A stretch of 64,000 bases of DNA from Gammaproteobacteria bacterium (GTDB lineage: Bacteria; Pseudomonadota; Gammaproteobacteria; Natronospirales; REEB76), in NCBI GenBank assembly GCA_036383255.1, contig DASVOS010000010.1:62001-126000 (forward strand), read 5' to 3'. Shown piece by piece: positions 43,757 to 52,166 of the stretch. Position numbers and translations under genes: made by a program. The notes beneath the pieces are model-generated. The model was not told the origin of the DNA. It worked only from the letters and a program-made list of their open reading frames with translations, and made no database searches. Every line of letters begins with the position of its first letter. The first letter of the stretch is position 1.

Positions 43757-44187
43757 GGAGCTGGAGACAGATGACCGCAATCAGATGGTCTTGGCTGCTG
43801 GGTATTGCCCTGGGGTTTGCTGCGGCCGCGCCTGCATGGGCGGCATCGCCCGGCAAGGATGTGAAGGCCTCGTTGGGGAAGATCAAGTCGGTCGCCGGCG
43901 GCAGCGTCCTGTCCAGGATTCAAGCGTGCGGGATTAAGTTTGCGGACGGCTCATACCAAGAGGCGGCGGTGAGCGACATTCCCGACATCGGCGCCCACAA
44001 GGGCGATGTCATCTTGGAGATATACATCGACGTGCCGCCGATGCCAGGTGGGACCGCGAGCGCATACAGAGGCATCGTTGCCCGTTGGGTGATTTCAAAG
44101 GGCGTCGCCCGACCCAATACAAGGTGGGCACAATGGCTGCAAGAGAAGGAAATACCAATCGGTTCGGCCGACTGGATGAACTGCTAG
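43753..44187 (+). CDS. Small secreted partner of the large membrane protein
   Basis: A 144-residue protein with a signal peptide (about 1-30, ending PAWAASP). The mature part is about 110 residues with two cysteines (IQACGIK and the terminal WMNC) that may form a disulfide. It overlaps the stop of the 1134-residue gene (ATGA), indicating translational coupling. No family was identified. It could cap or signal to the periplasmic side of its partner. Confidence 0.55.
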   Translation: MRSWRQMTAIRWSWLLGIALGFAAAAPAWAASPGKDVKASLGKIKSVAGGSVLSRIQACGIKFADGSYQEAAVSDIPDIGAHKGDVILEIYIDVPPMPGGTASAYRGIVARWVISKGVARPNTRWAQWLQEKEIPIGSADWMNC

Positions 44188-44409
44188 GGCCCCCGCGTCT
44201 TAGAACAGGTCGCCCAGCTTCCGCCTTAGGCGCTCTGAGATCGTCAGCAGTGACTTGAGCGTTGGGTGCGCTTGGTCTTGTGCAACGGCTGACCAGCACC
44301 GGCGTTCCTACGGCGGCTGCTCAGAGTTAACCGGCGAGGCGTCCGGCTTGGACGGGTTCTGTTGACCAGTTTCAGCCGTTTTGTCGCCCACTTTTGACCG
44401 GTTTATGCA
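44188..44409. other. Right-end region of the IS21-type element
   Basis: This 222-bp stretch carries the terminal inverted repeat (to 44409), the internal shared block at 44289-44302, and related GGTCAA-type repeats. A short minus-strand frame (44200-44307, ending KLGDLF) looks protein-like but is preceded by an in-frame stop; it may be the tail of a lost gene. Confidence 0.55.
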
Positions 44410-44414
44410 ATGTG

Positions 44415-45341
44415 CACAAACTTATAAATGAACCGGATTACAAGTTGTCGCGAGAAGGGAAGATCGTTGATAGCGCGATACGCAAGATATTTGAAACCCA
44501 GCTATCAACGCAGTTGGCATTCTACGTAACCGAGAACTATCCAAATTATCTGCTAGGGAAGGTAGAGGAAATCAAAGAACGGCTCCGATCGCTTTGGCGA
44601 TTCATGGATGCGGACAAAGACCACTATTTGGCAACAGGCGAATTTGTACTCGAATACGACAAAGACGAGATAGAGAGTAAGGTCGCGGGGTTGGTGGAAC
44701 TCTATGACAAAGCCGATTCAAAGAAATCATTTGAAGACGAGTTGAGACGCCACGATGAACTATCTTGTCTGTTGTTGAAGGCCGCTATTATCAAGCATGG
44801 ATCGAGGTCTTCGCCATCCAAGAAGGCGGATGCGCTAATTCAGTTCGCTGATGAAGTGCTGTCCGGTATTCCGGCACGAGAACTAGTGGTAGGTCTGAAA
44901 CATCTCACGCAAAAGAGCAATTTTTTTGATCCCGCTAATGCGGGGCTGGGGGCACCAAAGGTTCCACAGAAAATAAATGCGATGGCGTGGGACTTGATGT
45001 TGATTCGGATGATCGAAAAAATTAATTCCATGGACCAAGACGGGTACTACCACCATACGTTTTTTGCCACCTTTGATTGGAGGCTGGTGGAATTACACGA
45101 CGACTACAAAATAAAGGCGAGGCTCTTTCCACCGAGAGAATGGAAAGAACCATCATTCCCCATTCCTCAAGAAAACTATCTTGAGTACATGGGAAATCTT
45201 GTAGGAATCGAGAGAAGTAAGGCGGTGTTCAACGACTTTGCAACTAAACGGCGCATGAGTCAGCGCCCGAGCCATGAACAGATCAAAGTTCTAAAGTCGG
45301 AGTTGGAAAAGGAAGCGATAGCCGCTCTATCGCCAAAATAA
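44415..45341 (+). pseudogene. 3' half of the split CBASS accessory gene
   Basis: This piece supplies the C-terminal 308 residues of the 418-residue protein whose start is at 24263. Its frame begins without a proper start codon; only TTG or GTG codons of element origin precede it. The C-terminal part includes WDLMLIRMIEKI and HTFFATFDWRLVELHDDY, where the Asp and hydrophobic setting resemble the last motif of PIN-like nucleases. No domain is certain. It was originally the last gene of the locus 1 CBASS operon, before the IS21-type insertion. Confidence 0.7.
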
Positions 45342-45361
45342 GGCGCAACGAGAGCCAGCGT

Positions 45362-46624
45362 TTAGTCCTTACTTCGAGTGACCAATGCTGTCATGAACTC
45401 TAGAACCTTGTTTGGCTCGGCCTTGTCCATCAAGGTGCTCACCAAATCGTGTGCTGGACTAACAGGTTCGGACTCGCTGAGGACGCGGATCGGATTAGCA
45501 CCGAACGTATCGATGGCTGTTTGCTGCAGCTTTTTCAGCATTTCGGGATCAGCGCCCATTTCTTTGGCATAGCCGGCAAAGGACATGGCCACAGCCTCTT
45601 TGAACGCATAGTCCTCTGACAGTCGCGCAGTTCTACCGAATTGACGAACCGCAAACCAAGCCACCCAAATAAAGGGAAAGCCTATGAGGAGATGAATCAC
45701 AAGTTTGACGTACTCCGAGGGCTGGCTGTTCGGGTTCAAACTCATAATCTCGTTTGCTAGAACACCCGTCCCAAAGACTAGGCAGAGTAAGGCAAAGGCG
45801 AACAGGCCAAACCATGCTTTTCTTGCGGTATCTAAGGACTGCCGGCGATCTGCAAAGGATTTGGCAAGTCCAACTCGGCTTGCACCACGAAGCGCAGCGT
45901 CGGCCTGATCTCGAAGGGCAGTAATCTGTTGGTCCAGCTTCTTGTAGCTTTCTAGCCCGGCACTTAGTTCGCCGATTAGTCCGTTGATGGTGCCCTCTGC
46001 AGACGAAGCATTTTTAGCATTCCCCTGAGCATTGGTCATCGCAGTGCTAATTTCACGCTCATGGGCGCGAATTTGCTGTAACAGCTTATTGGCCTCTTCC
46101 TGCAGCGTTGTAATTGTCTTGTTTAGCGCCAGTAAATCAGCAGCGCCCTGGTCCGCCGCGTCTTCTGCTTTGTCGTGCAACTCCTGCACTTCCAAAACCA
46201 ATGAATCCAGCGACGTTACCTTCGCTTGGAAACCCGCGTCCGCAAATTTCTTTTTGGCGGTTCCGGCTAAAGAGGACGGAAGCAGCCATGGCAAACTGGA
46301 AACCGTCCGTGCGAGGCACTCTGATAACTGCTTTACAGCATCAGGTCCAGTATTCAAATTGCCAATGATGGGCACCAGCATCCCAACGTTCGATTGAATA
46401 CCTGCTTCGTAGGTCTGGAGAAATACGCCATTGATATCGTTACGCTGACTGATTTGCGTGATGAGGGCTACGCACTCAGCGAGGGTCCGCGTAATCGACT
46501 CGTGGGACAAGGATCCAGGAGGCCCAGGCAGTGGAAGGGGGTCCTGAAGTTTTGATTGGACCTGTCCCCAGACCTTGGAAGCTTCGTTAATGCCCTTAAC
46601 AATACCGTCCCATTGCGGCTTCAT
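45362..46624 (-). CDS. Coiled-coil membrane protein of unknown function
   Basis: A 420-residue protein. The N-terminal part has helical segments. A long coiled coil spans about 140-260 (for example LNKTITTLQEEANKLLQQIR). Two membrane helices follow (about 280-300 and 318-338), then an Ala/Glu-rich cytoplasmic tail. The layout resembles membrane-tethered sensors in defence loci, but no family was matched. It is the last cargo gene of the Tn7-like element and convergent with the split gene. Its upstream region holds several inverted repeats (46670-46687 and 46741-46768). Confidence 0.6.
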   Translation of the reverse strand: MKPQWDGIVKGINEASKVWGQVQSKLQDPLPLPGPPGSLSHESITRTLAECVALITQISQRNDINGVFLQTYEAGIQSNVGMLVPIIGNLNTGPDAVKQLSECLARTVSSLPWLLPSSLAGTAKKKFADAGFQAKVTSLDSLVLEVQELHDKAEDAADQGAADLLALNKTITTLQEEANKLLQQIRAHEREISTAMTNAQGNAKNASSAEGTINGLIGELSAGLESYKKLDQQITALRDQADAALRGASRVGLAKSFADRRQSLDTARKAWFGLFAFALLCLVFGTGVLANEIMSLNPNSQPSEYVKLVIHLLIGFPFIWVAWFAVRQFGRTARLSEDYAFKEAVAMSFAGYAKEMGADPEMLKKLQQTAIDTFGANPIRVLSESEPVSPAHDLVSTLMDKAEPNKVLEFMTALVTRSKD

Positions 46625-46888
46625 CGAATTCTCCCTTTATGTCCTTGTGCCTCGATTGAATCGGCACGCTCCCGTACCCCTACGGGAATGATCGACAGCT
46701 AGCTTAGTCCCGAATATCGTTTTGGATCGAAGGATAGCGGGTCAAATTGGATTTTTTCACAATTTGACGGCTCACCATCCCAACTTTGGGTCCTTATTGC
46801 GGCTGTTCCTTGCGCCAATTGCTGGCGCGTCATACGTAAGTCATTGACTTACCTAGGCCCTCATAAGTTGCTTATGAGTAGCCCTACA
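46625..46888. other. Right-end region of the Tn7-like transposon with hairpin array
   Basis: It holds the promoter region of the coiled-coil gene and the transposon end. Inverted repeats are TCCCGTA-CCCC-TACGGGA (46670-46687) and GTCAAATTG with CAATTTGAC (46741-46768). Three palindromes follow, starting at 46812, 46836 and 46860, exactly 24 bases apart. They have 6- to 8-bp arms and precede the terminal ACA at 46886-46888. The regular spacing suggests transposase binding sites. Confidence 0.65.
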
Positions 46889-46906
46889 GCGGCTCAGCGG
46901 GGAAGT

Positions 46907-47956
46907 TCAGCCGATGAGGAAGAGGCCGAGGATGCCGAGGGCGTAGAGCAGCAGCACAGCCAGGGAATCCAGGCCCATGCGCAGGACCTGGCGGCGGGGG
47001 CGGAAGATGAGCCCCACCATATAGACCAGCGTCAGCAGGATGCCGAGGCAGGTGAGGTAGATGTCCGTCTCGTGGGCGGAGGGCAGCACCGCCTCGCCGG
47101 ACAGGAGCGTCGCCATCAGGAACAGCACCGGCATGAACGCGTTGCCGCCGAAGATGTCGCTCATGGCGAGCTGGTAGTCGCCGAGCTTCATGGCCGCGAG
47201 TCCGGTGGACACCTCCGGCAGCGCGGTGGCGGCGGCGAGCAGCGTGGCGCCGAACACCACGCCGTCCATGTGGAGCTGCTTGGCCAGCGTCTCGCTGGTG
47301 ACCTCCAGCAGCACGCCCGCTCCCAGCGTCACCAGCGCCGCGGCGGCGAAGGTCGCCACCACCCGCAGGAAACTGCGGCGCTGCATCGCCTCCTTCGCGC
47401 GCGCCTTGGTGGCGCCGCCGCGCTTCATGCGCTGGCCGCCCGGGGCGGCGCCGGCATCCTGCCAGGGCAGGTCGCTGCGGGACTGCTTCACCAGCCACAG
47501 GCCGCCGAGCCAGAGCGCGGCGATGAACAGCGTCGGCGGCGTGACCCGCAGGAAGATGAGGTGCTGCGGCATCTGGGTGCCGATGAGCACCACCACCAGC
47601 ACCGCCACCACCATGAGGCCCTCCACCACCAGCGTGAGGGAGGCGGCGCGGTGGCTGAGCGCGGCGGTGGCGCCGAGGCCGAACACGTCCAGCACCACCA
47701 GCACCACGGTCTGGATGGAGATGCCGCCCAGGATGTTGCCGATGGCGAGGCTCATGTCGCCGTGCAGCGCGGCGCTGGCGGTGATGGCGATCTCGGGAAG
47801 GGTGGTGACGATGCCGAGCAGCACCAGCCCGCCCAGGGCCTCGCCCCAGCCGAGCCTGTCCGAGAGCACGTCGGTGCTCAGGGACAGCTTGATGCCCGCG
47901 TACCAGACCGCGGCGGCGGACAGCAGGAACAGCGCCAGGGCCGTGAGCGCGCCCAC
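46907..47956 (-). CDS. CaCA-family (calcium/cation) antiporter
   Basis: A 349-residue protein with about ten membrane helices in two halves. Each half carries an alpha repeat: VTTLPEIAITASAALHGD with AIGNILGG, and AATALPEVSTGLAAMKLGD with AMSDIFGGN. These form the ion-binding core of Ca2+/H+ or Ca2+/Na+ exchangers in the inner membrane. A positively charged loop separates the halves. It starts at a GTG that abuts the stop of the methyltransferase gene. The Tn7-like element inserted 13 bases past its stop codon. Confidence 0.85.
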   Translation of the reverse strand: MGALTALALFLLSAAAVWYAGIKLSLSTDVLSDRLGWGEALGGLVLLGIVTTLPEIAITASAALHGDMSLAIGNILGGISIQTVVLVVLDVFGLGATAALSHRAASLTLVVEGLMVVAVLVVVLIGTQMPQHLIFLRVTPPTLFIAALWLGGLWLVKQSRSDLPWQDAGAAPGGQRMKRGGATKARAKEAMQRRSFLRVVATFAAAALVTLGAGVLLEVTSETLAKQLHMDGVVFGATLLAAATALPEVSTGLAAMKLGDYQLAMSDIFGGNAFMPVLFLMATLLSGEAVLPSAHETDIYLTCLGILLTLVYMVGLIFRPRRQVLRMGLDSLAVLLLYALGILGLFLIG

Positions 47957-49219
47957 TCAGGCGGCTCCCGCGGCGGGCTTGCCGCGCATGAACCATTCTT
48001 CCTCCACCTCGAACTGCAGGAGCTTGCACTCCAGCGCCCCGTTGTAGAAGGAGTTGATCTTGCGGGCCCGCAGGCCGGTCTGCTTGGCGAGGTCGGTGGC
48101 GTCGGTGATGACGCCGGCCTTCCAGTGCCGGCAGTTGCGTTTCAGCCAGTCGCCCAGCGCCGCGTAGAGGGGCCCGAGCGTCTCGACGGTGCCGAGCCGC
48201 TCGCCATAGGGCGGGTTGGTGACCACGAGGCCCGCCGCGAGGTTGGGCGGCAGCACGTTGACCTCCAGGGCCTTGTGCTCGAAGCGGATCGCGGGCGCGA
48301 CGCCGGCGGTGCGGGCGTTCTTCTGGGAGGCGAGGATGGCCTTGGCGTCCATGTCCATGCCGAGGATCGTCGGGCCCTTGCCGCGGCCGGCGTTCTGGCG
48401 CTCGCGCGCCTGCATGAGCGTCGTCTCCCACAGCTTCTGGTCGTGCTTGAGCCAGCCCTGGAAGCCCCAGTAGTCACGCAAGAGGCCCGGCGCCACGTCG
48501 CCGGCCATGAGCGCAGCCTCGATCACCAGCGTTCCCGAACCGCACAGGGGATCCACGAAGCTGCCGCCGCTCTTCGCGATCTCCGGCCAGCCGCACTTGA
48601 GGAGCAGCGCCGCCGCCAGGTTCTCCTTGAGCGGCGCCGCGACACCGGCCTCGCGGTAGCCGCGCATGTGCAGGCTGTCGCCGGAGAGGTCGATGCTCAC
48701 GGTGGCGAGCCCGCGGTGGAGGTGGCAGTTCACCTGCAGGTTCGGCCGCACCCGGTCCACGGAGGGGCGCCGGCCGGTGAGGTCGCGGAACCGGTCCACG
48801 ATGGCGTCCTTCACCTTCTGCGCGCCGAACTGCGTGTTGCTGATGCTCTCGCTGGTCCCGCCGAAGTCCACCGCCAGGGTGCCGTCCGGCGACACGTCCT
48901 GCTCCCAGGGCATGTTGCGGATGGCGGTATATAAGGCTGCCGCGTCCGGCGCCGGGAAGCGCGCCACCGGGTAGAGCACCCGGTTCGCGGTGCGCAGCCA
49001 CAGGCAGGCGCGGTAGGCGTCCGCCGGCGTGCCCTCGAAGCTCGCGCCGCCGCGCGCTTCCTTCACTTCCTTCGCGCCCAATGCTTTCAGCTCGTCCGCG
49101 ACCAGGGGTTCGAGGCCCTTGGCGGCGGTGGCGAAGAAGCGCAGGAGCCGGGAGGTCTCGCGTCGCTCAGGACGCGGACGGGAACGGGGGCGGGGACTGC
49201 TCATTGTGCTAGGGTACAT
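47957..49219 (-). CDS. THUMP-domain class I RNA methyltransferase (RlmL-like)
   Basis: A 420-residue protein. A THUMP region (about 25-130) is followed by a UPF0020-type methyltransferase. SAM-binding and catalytic motifs include DPLCGSGTLVIEAAL and TNPPYGERLG, the NPPY signature of N2-guanine or N6-adenine methylation. It corresponds to the N-terminal RlmL half of E. coli RlmKL, without the RlmK part. A second ATG at 49204 could be the start. It is divergent from glnE by 30 bases and coupled to the antiporter gene. Confidence 0.85.
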   Translation of the reverse strand: MYPSTMSSPRPRSRPRPERRETSRLLRFFATAAKGLEPLVADELKALGAKEVKEARGGASFEGTPADAYRACLWLRTANRVLYPVARFPAPDAAALYTAIRNMPWEQDVSPDGTLAVDFGGTSESISNTQFGAQKVKDAIVDRFRDLTGRRPSVDRVRPNLQVNCHLHRGLATVSIDLSGDSLHMRGYREAGVAAPLKENLAAALLLKCGWPEIAKSGGSFVDPLCGSGTLVIEAALMAGDVAPGLLRDYWGFQGWLKHDQKLWETTLMQARERQNAGRGKGPTILGMDMDAKAILASQKNARTAGVAPAIRFEHKALEVNVLPPNLAAGLVVTNPPYGERLGTVETLGPLYAALGDWLKRNCRHWKAGVITDATDLAKQTGLRARKINSFYNGALECKLLQFEVEEEWFMRGKPAAGAA

Positions 49220-49249
49220 GCCCCGACAGCCCTGCGCCTAACCAGACGC

Positions 49250-52102
49250 ATGACCCGAGCCTCCGCCATCCCCGCCGTATTGCTTCCCGCGCTGGAAGCG
49301 GCCGAGTCCCGTTACCGTGAGAACGGCGGCGCTCCCGAGCGTCCGCCGGCGGCGGCCGCCGAGACCTTGTCGCGGGTATGGGCGGTGAGCGGTTTCGTGG
49401 CGCAGAACTGCGCCCGCGACCCCAAGTTCCTGGAGGAGCTGGCCGCCTCCGGCGACCTCAACTCCGACGCCTCGCCCGCCGCGCGGGTGCAGGCCCAGCT
49501 GAAGGACGTGCCGGACGAGCGGGTGCTGATGACGCGCCTGCGCCAGATCCGCCGCCGCGAGATGACGCGCATCGCCTGGCGCGACCTCGCCGGCGGCGCG
49601 GACCTGGACGAGACCCTGCGCGACCTCTCCGACCTCGCCGACGCGCTCACCCAGGGCGCGCTCACGCACCTCGCCCGCTGGCACGCGGAGCGACACGGCA
49701 CGGCGCGCAACGACAAGGGCGTGGCCCAGTCGCTGGTGGTGCTGGGCTTGGGCAAGCTCGGCGCCCGCGAGCTCAACTTCTCCTCGGACGTGGACCTCAT
49801 CTTCGCCTACCCCGAGGGCGGCGCTAGCGACGGCGAGCGGCCCCTGGACAACGAGGAGTACTTCCTGCGCCTCGCGCAGAAGCTCGCCAAGGCGCTGGAC
49901 GAGTCCACCGCCGACGGTTTCGTGTTCAGGGTGGACCTGCGCCTCAGGCCTTTCGGCGAGGCGGGGCCGGTGGCCCTCAGCTTCGACGCCATGGAGACCT
50001 ACTACCAGAACCACGGCCGCGAGTGGGAGCGCTACGCGTTCATCAAGGCGCGGCCCATCGCCGGCGACATCAAGGCCGGCGAGAAGCTGCTGCAGGCGCT
50101 CAGGCCCTTCGTGTACCGCCGCTACCTCGACTACGGTGCCTTCGAGTCCCTGCGCGACATGAAGGCGATGCTGGCGCAGGAGGTGGAGCGGCGCGGCCTC
50201 TCGGACAACGTGAAGCTCGGCCCCGGCGGCATCCGCGAGATCGAGTTCATCGGCCAGGTGTTCCAGCTCATCCGCGGCGGGCGCGAGCCGCAGCTGCGTG
50301 AGCGCGGCATCGTGCCGGTATTGAAGTACCTGGGCTCCAAGGACTACCTGGACCCCAAGGACGCAGCGGCGCTGCTCAACGCCTACGTGTTCCTGCGCCG
50401 GGTCGAGAACCGCCTGCAACAGGCCGGCGACCAGCAGGTGCATGAGCTGCCGGAGGACGAGCTCGGCCGCGTGCGCCTGGCCTTCAGCATGGGCTACCCG
50501 GACTGGGCCGCGCTCAAGCAGGAACTGGACGTGCAGCGCGAGGCGGTGCATCGCATCTTCCAGAACGTGGTGGTGGCCCCCAAGGCGGTGCAGGAAGAGG
50601 CCAAGAACGCCGTGGCCTGGGCCGACGACGCGGAGGCCGAGGCGCGCCTGGCGGCGCTGGGCTACGCCGATCCCAAGGAGGGCGCGCGGGTGCTGCACTC
50701 GCTGCGGGAGGGCGCCACGCGGGAGCAGGGCGAGCGCTCGCGCCGCCTGCTGCAGGCGCTCCTGCCCCGGCTCGTGACCGCGGCGGTGGAGGCGAGGAAG
50801 GAAGGCGTCACGCCCGACGAGACCTTGAAGCGCCTGGCGCGGGTGGTGGAGGCCATCGCCAAGCGCTCGGCTTACCTCTCGCTGCTGACCGAGAACCCTA
50901 CGGCCCTGGGCCAGCTCGCCCGGCTCGCCGCCGAGAGCGTGTGGCTGGTGGACATGGTGGTGCGCTCGCCGATCCTCTTGGACGAGCTCATCGATCCGCG
51001 CATCTTCAAGGAGTTTCCCTCCCAGGACTCGCTGTACGCCGAGATGGAAAGTATGCTCGCCGGCATCGCACCTGATGACCTCGAGATGCAGATGGACGCG
51101 CTGCGCCAGTTCCAGCAGGCGGCAGTGGTGCACGCCGCCGCGGCGGACCTGGCCGGCAACGCGCCGCTCATGAAGGTGAGCGACTTCCTGACCTGGACCG
51201 CCGAGCAGGTGATCCGCAAGGCGCTGGAGATCGCCTGGCGCCAGCTCATCAAGCGCCACGGCCGGCCCCAGTGCATCGAGCACGGCCGCCTGCGCGACGC
51301 GCGCTTCGCGGTGGTGGCCTACGGCAAGCTCGGCGGGCTCGAGCTCGGCTACGGCTCGGACCTGGACGTCGTGTTCCTGCACGACAGCCGCAGCGCCGAG
51401 CAGCAGACCAACGGCCCCAAGGTGCTGGACAACCTGGAGTTCTTCACGCGCCTCGCGCAGCGGGTCATCAACATCCTCTCCATCCCGACCACCTCGGGCG
51501 TGCTCTACCAGGTGGATACGCGCCTCAGGCCCAGCGGCGGAGCCGGACTGATCGTGAGTTCCATGGACGGCTTCGCCCAATACCAGGAGCAGCAGGCCTG
51601 GACCTGGGAGCATCAGGCGCTCCTGCGCGCCCGGCCGGTGGCCGGCGACAAGGAGGTGGCGGAGCTCTTCAACGGCGTGCGCCGCTCGGTGCTGGGACGT
51701 CCGCGGGACAAGGACAAGCTGCGGGAGGACATCGCCGCCATGCGCGCGCGCATGCGCGAGGAGCACAAACGCGTGGGGCAGGACTTCGACCTCAAGCTCG
51801 ATCCCGGCGGCCTCACGGACATCGAGTTCATGGTGCAATACTGGGTGCTGGCCCATGCCCACGAGCACCCCAAGCTGCTGGACTGGACCGACAACATCCG
51901 CAACCTGGAAGGGCTCATCGCCGCGGGCGTGGTGCCCGAGGCCACCTGCAACTTCCTGGCGGACACCTACCGGGACTTCCGCCGCCGCGTGCACCGCCTG
52001 ACCCTGGAGGGCCGTCCGGCCCGGGTGCCCCCTTACGAGGTGGAACCGGCCCGGCAGCAGGTGCGGGAGCTGTGGCAGAAGACCTTAGGGCCGGCTGCAT
52101 AG
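49250..52102 (+). CDS. glnE: Glutamine synthetase adenylyltransferase/adenylyl-removing enzyme
   Basis: A 950-residue protein, normal length for GlnE (E. coli 946). It holds two nucleotidyltransferase domains: GLGKLGARELNFSSDVDLIF in the N-terminal (deadenylylating) half and AYGKLGGLELGYGSDLDVVF in the C-terminal (adenylylating) half, joined by helical linkers. It controls glutamine synthetase according to the nitrogen signal carried by PII. Both active sites look intact. The very long open frame on the opposite strand is a high-GC shadow. Confidence 0.97.
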   Translation: MTRASAIPAVLLPALEAAESRYRENGGAPERPPAAAAETLSRVWAVSGFVAQNCARDPKFLEELAASGDLNSDASPAARVQAQLKDVPDERVLMTRLRQIRRREMTRIAWRDLAGGADLDETLRDLSDLADALTQGALTHLARWHAERHGTARNDKGVAQSLVVLGLGKLGARELNFSSDVDLIFAYPEGGASDGERPLDNEEYFLRLAQKLAKALDESTADGFVFRVDLRLRPFGEAGPVALSFDAMETYYQNHGREWERYAFIKARPIAGDIKAGEKLLQALRPFVYRRYLDYGAFESLRDMKAMLAQEVERRGLSDNVKLGPGGIREIEFIGQVFQLIRGGREPQLRERGIVPVLKYLGSKDYLDPKDAAALLNAYVFLRRVENRLQQAGDQQVHELPEDELGRVRLAFSMGYPDWAALKQELDVQREAVHRIFQNVVVAPKAVQEEAKNAVAWADDAEAEARLAALGYADPKEGARVLHSLREGATREQGERSRRLLQALLPRLVTAAVEARKEGVTPDETLKRLARVVEAIAKRSAYLSLLTENPTALGQLARLAAESVWLVDMVVRSPILLDELIDPRIFKEFPSQDSLYAEMESMLAGIAPDDLEMQMDALRQFQQAAVVHAAAADLAGNAPLMKVSDFLTWTAEQVIRKALEIAWRQLIKRHGRPQCIEHGRLRDARFAVVAYGKLGGLELGYGSDLDVVFLHDSRSAEQQTNGPKVLDNLEFFTRLAQRVINILSIPTTSGVLYQVDTRLRPSGGAGLIVSSMDGFAQYQEQQAWTWEHQALLRARPVAGDKEVAELFNGVRRSVLGRPRDKDKLREDIAAMRARMREEHKRVGQDFDLKLDPGGLTDIEFMVQYWVLAHAHEHPKLLDWTDNIRNLEGLIAAGVVPEATCNFLADTYRDFRRRVHRLTLEGRPARVPPYEVEPARQQVRELWQKTLGPAA

Positions 52103-52132
52103 GACTCAGAGTCCTAGGCGGATTGGTATAAT
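52101..52132 (+). promoter_or_regulatory. Promoter element before the zinc-finger gene
   Basis: A perfect TATAAT at 52127-52132 lies 34 bases before the GTG start. The inverted repeat AGGACTC-A-GAGTCCT (52101-52115) sits where the -35 region would be. No good -35 hexamer is seen, so a regulator may assist. Confidence 0.45.
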
Positions 52133-52166
52133 CGCGCCTCTTCTATAGAGAGTCCCCGAGGCCCCC

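Larger units (their letters stand above)
24593..44409 (+). mobile_element. IS21-type transposon (19.8 kb) with istAB, TOPRIM, recombinase and defence cargo
   Basis: The left end is TGCAAAAACCGGTCAA. The complement of the right end is TGCATAAACCGGTCAA, 15 of 16 bases alike. Both are flanked by ATGTG (24588-24592 and 44410-44414), a 5-bp duplication typical of the IS21 family. The two host-gene pieces outside rejoin exactly in frame. A further shared block, CCGGTGCTGGTCAG, lies inside both ends in inverted orientation (24678-24691 and 44289-44302), fitting the multiple transposase sites of IS21 ends. istA and istB are the only transposase genes inside. The cargo is a CapW-controlled CBASS with a ubiquitin-like system, an Rhs toxin tip and several unknown genes. 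Confidence 0.85.
11541..46888 (+). mobile_element. Tn7-like transposon (35.3 kb) with tnsABC-tniQ and defence cargo
   Basis: The left end reads TGTCGGGGTGCCTCA. The complement of the right end reads TGTAGGGCTACTCA. Both are flanked by the same five bases, GCGGC (11536-11540 and 46889-46893), the duplication size expected for Tn7-type insertion. TnsA, TnsB, TnsC and TniQ genes lie at the left end in the canonical order. The insertion point is 13 bases past the stop codon of the CaCA antiporter gene and 6 bases upstream of the -35 box of the outer membrane gene. A second transposon (24593-44409) is nested inside; without it the element would be about 15.5 kb. No Cas genes are present, so this is not a CRISPR-associated type. 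The end positions were found by eye and deserve confirmation. Confidence 0.8.

Noticed and set aside
44200-44307. Short minus-strand coding-like fragment ending KLGDLF
   Set aside because: It has an in-frame stop 35 codons upstream, no start, and overlaps the repeats of the IS21-type end. It was kept only as a note in the end region.
46812-46878. Tandem transcription terminators
   Set aside because: None of the three palindromes is followed by a T-run, and their exact 24-bp spacing inside the transposon end fits protein-binding sites better.
46844-48934. Very long open frame on the plus strand opposite the antiporter and methyltransferase genes
   Set aside because: Its translation is a low-complexity His/Gln/Arg/Glu-rich shadow of GC-rich genes. 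The minus-strand proteins have clear families.
49238-51994. 918-codon open frame antisense to glnE
   Set aside because: It mirrors glnE codons, has no recognisable motifs, and glnE itself is complete.
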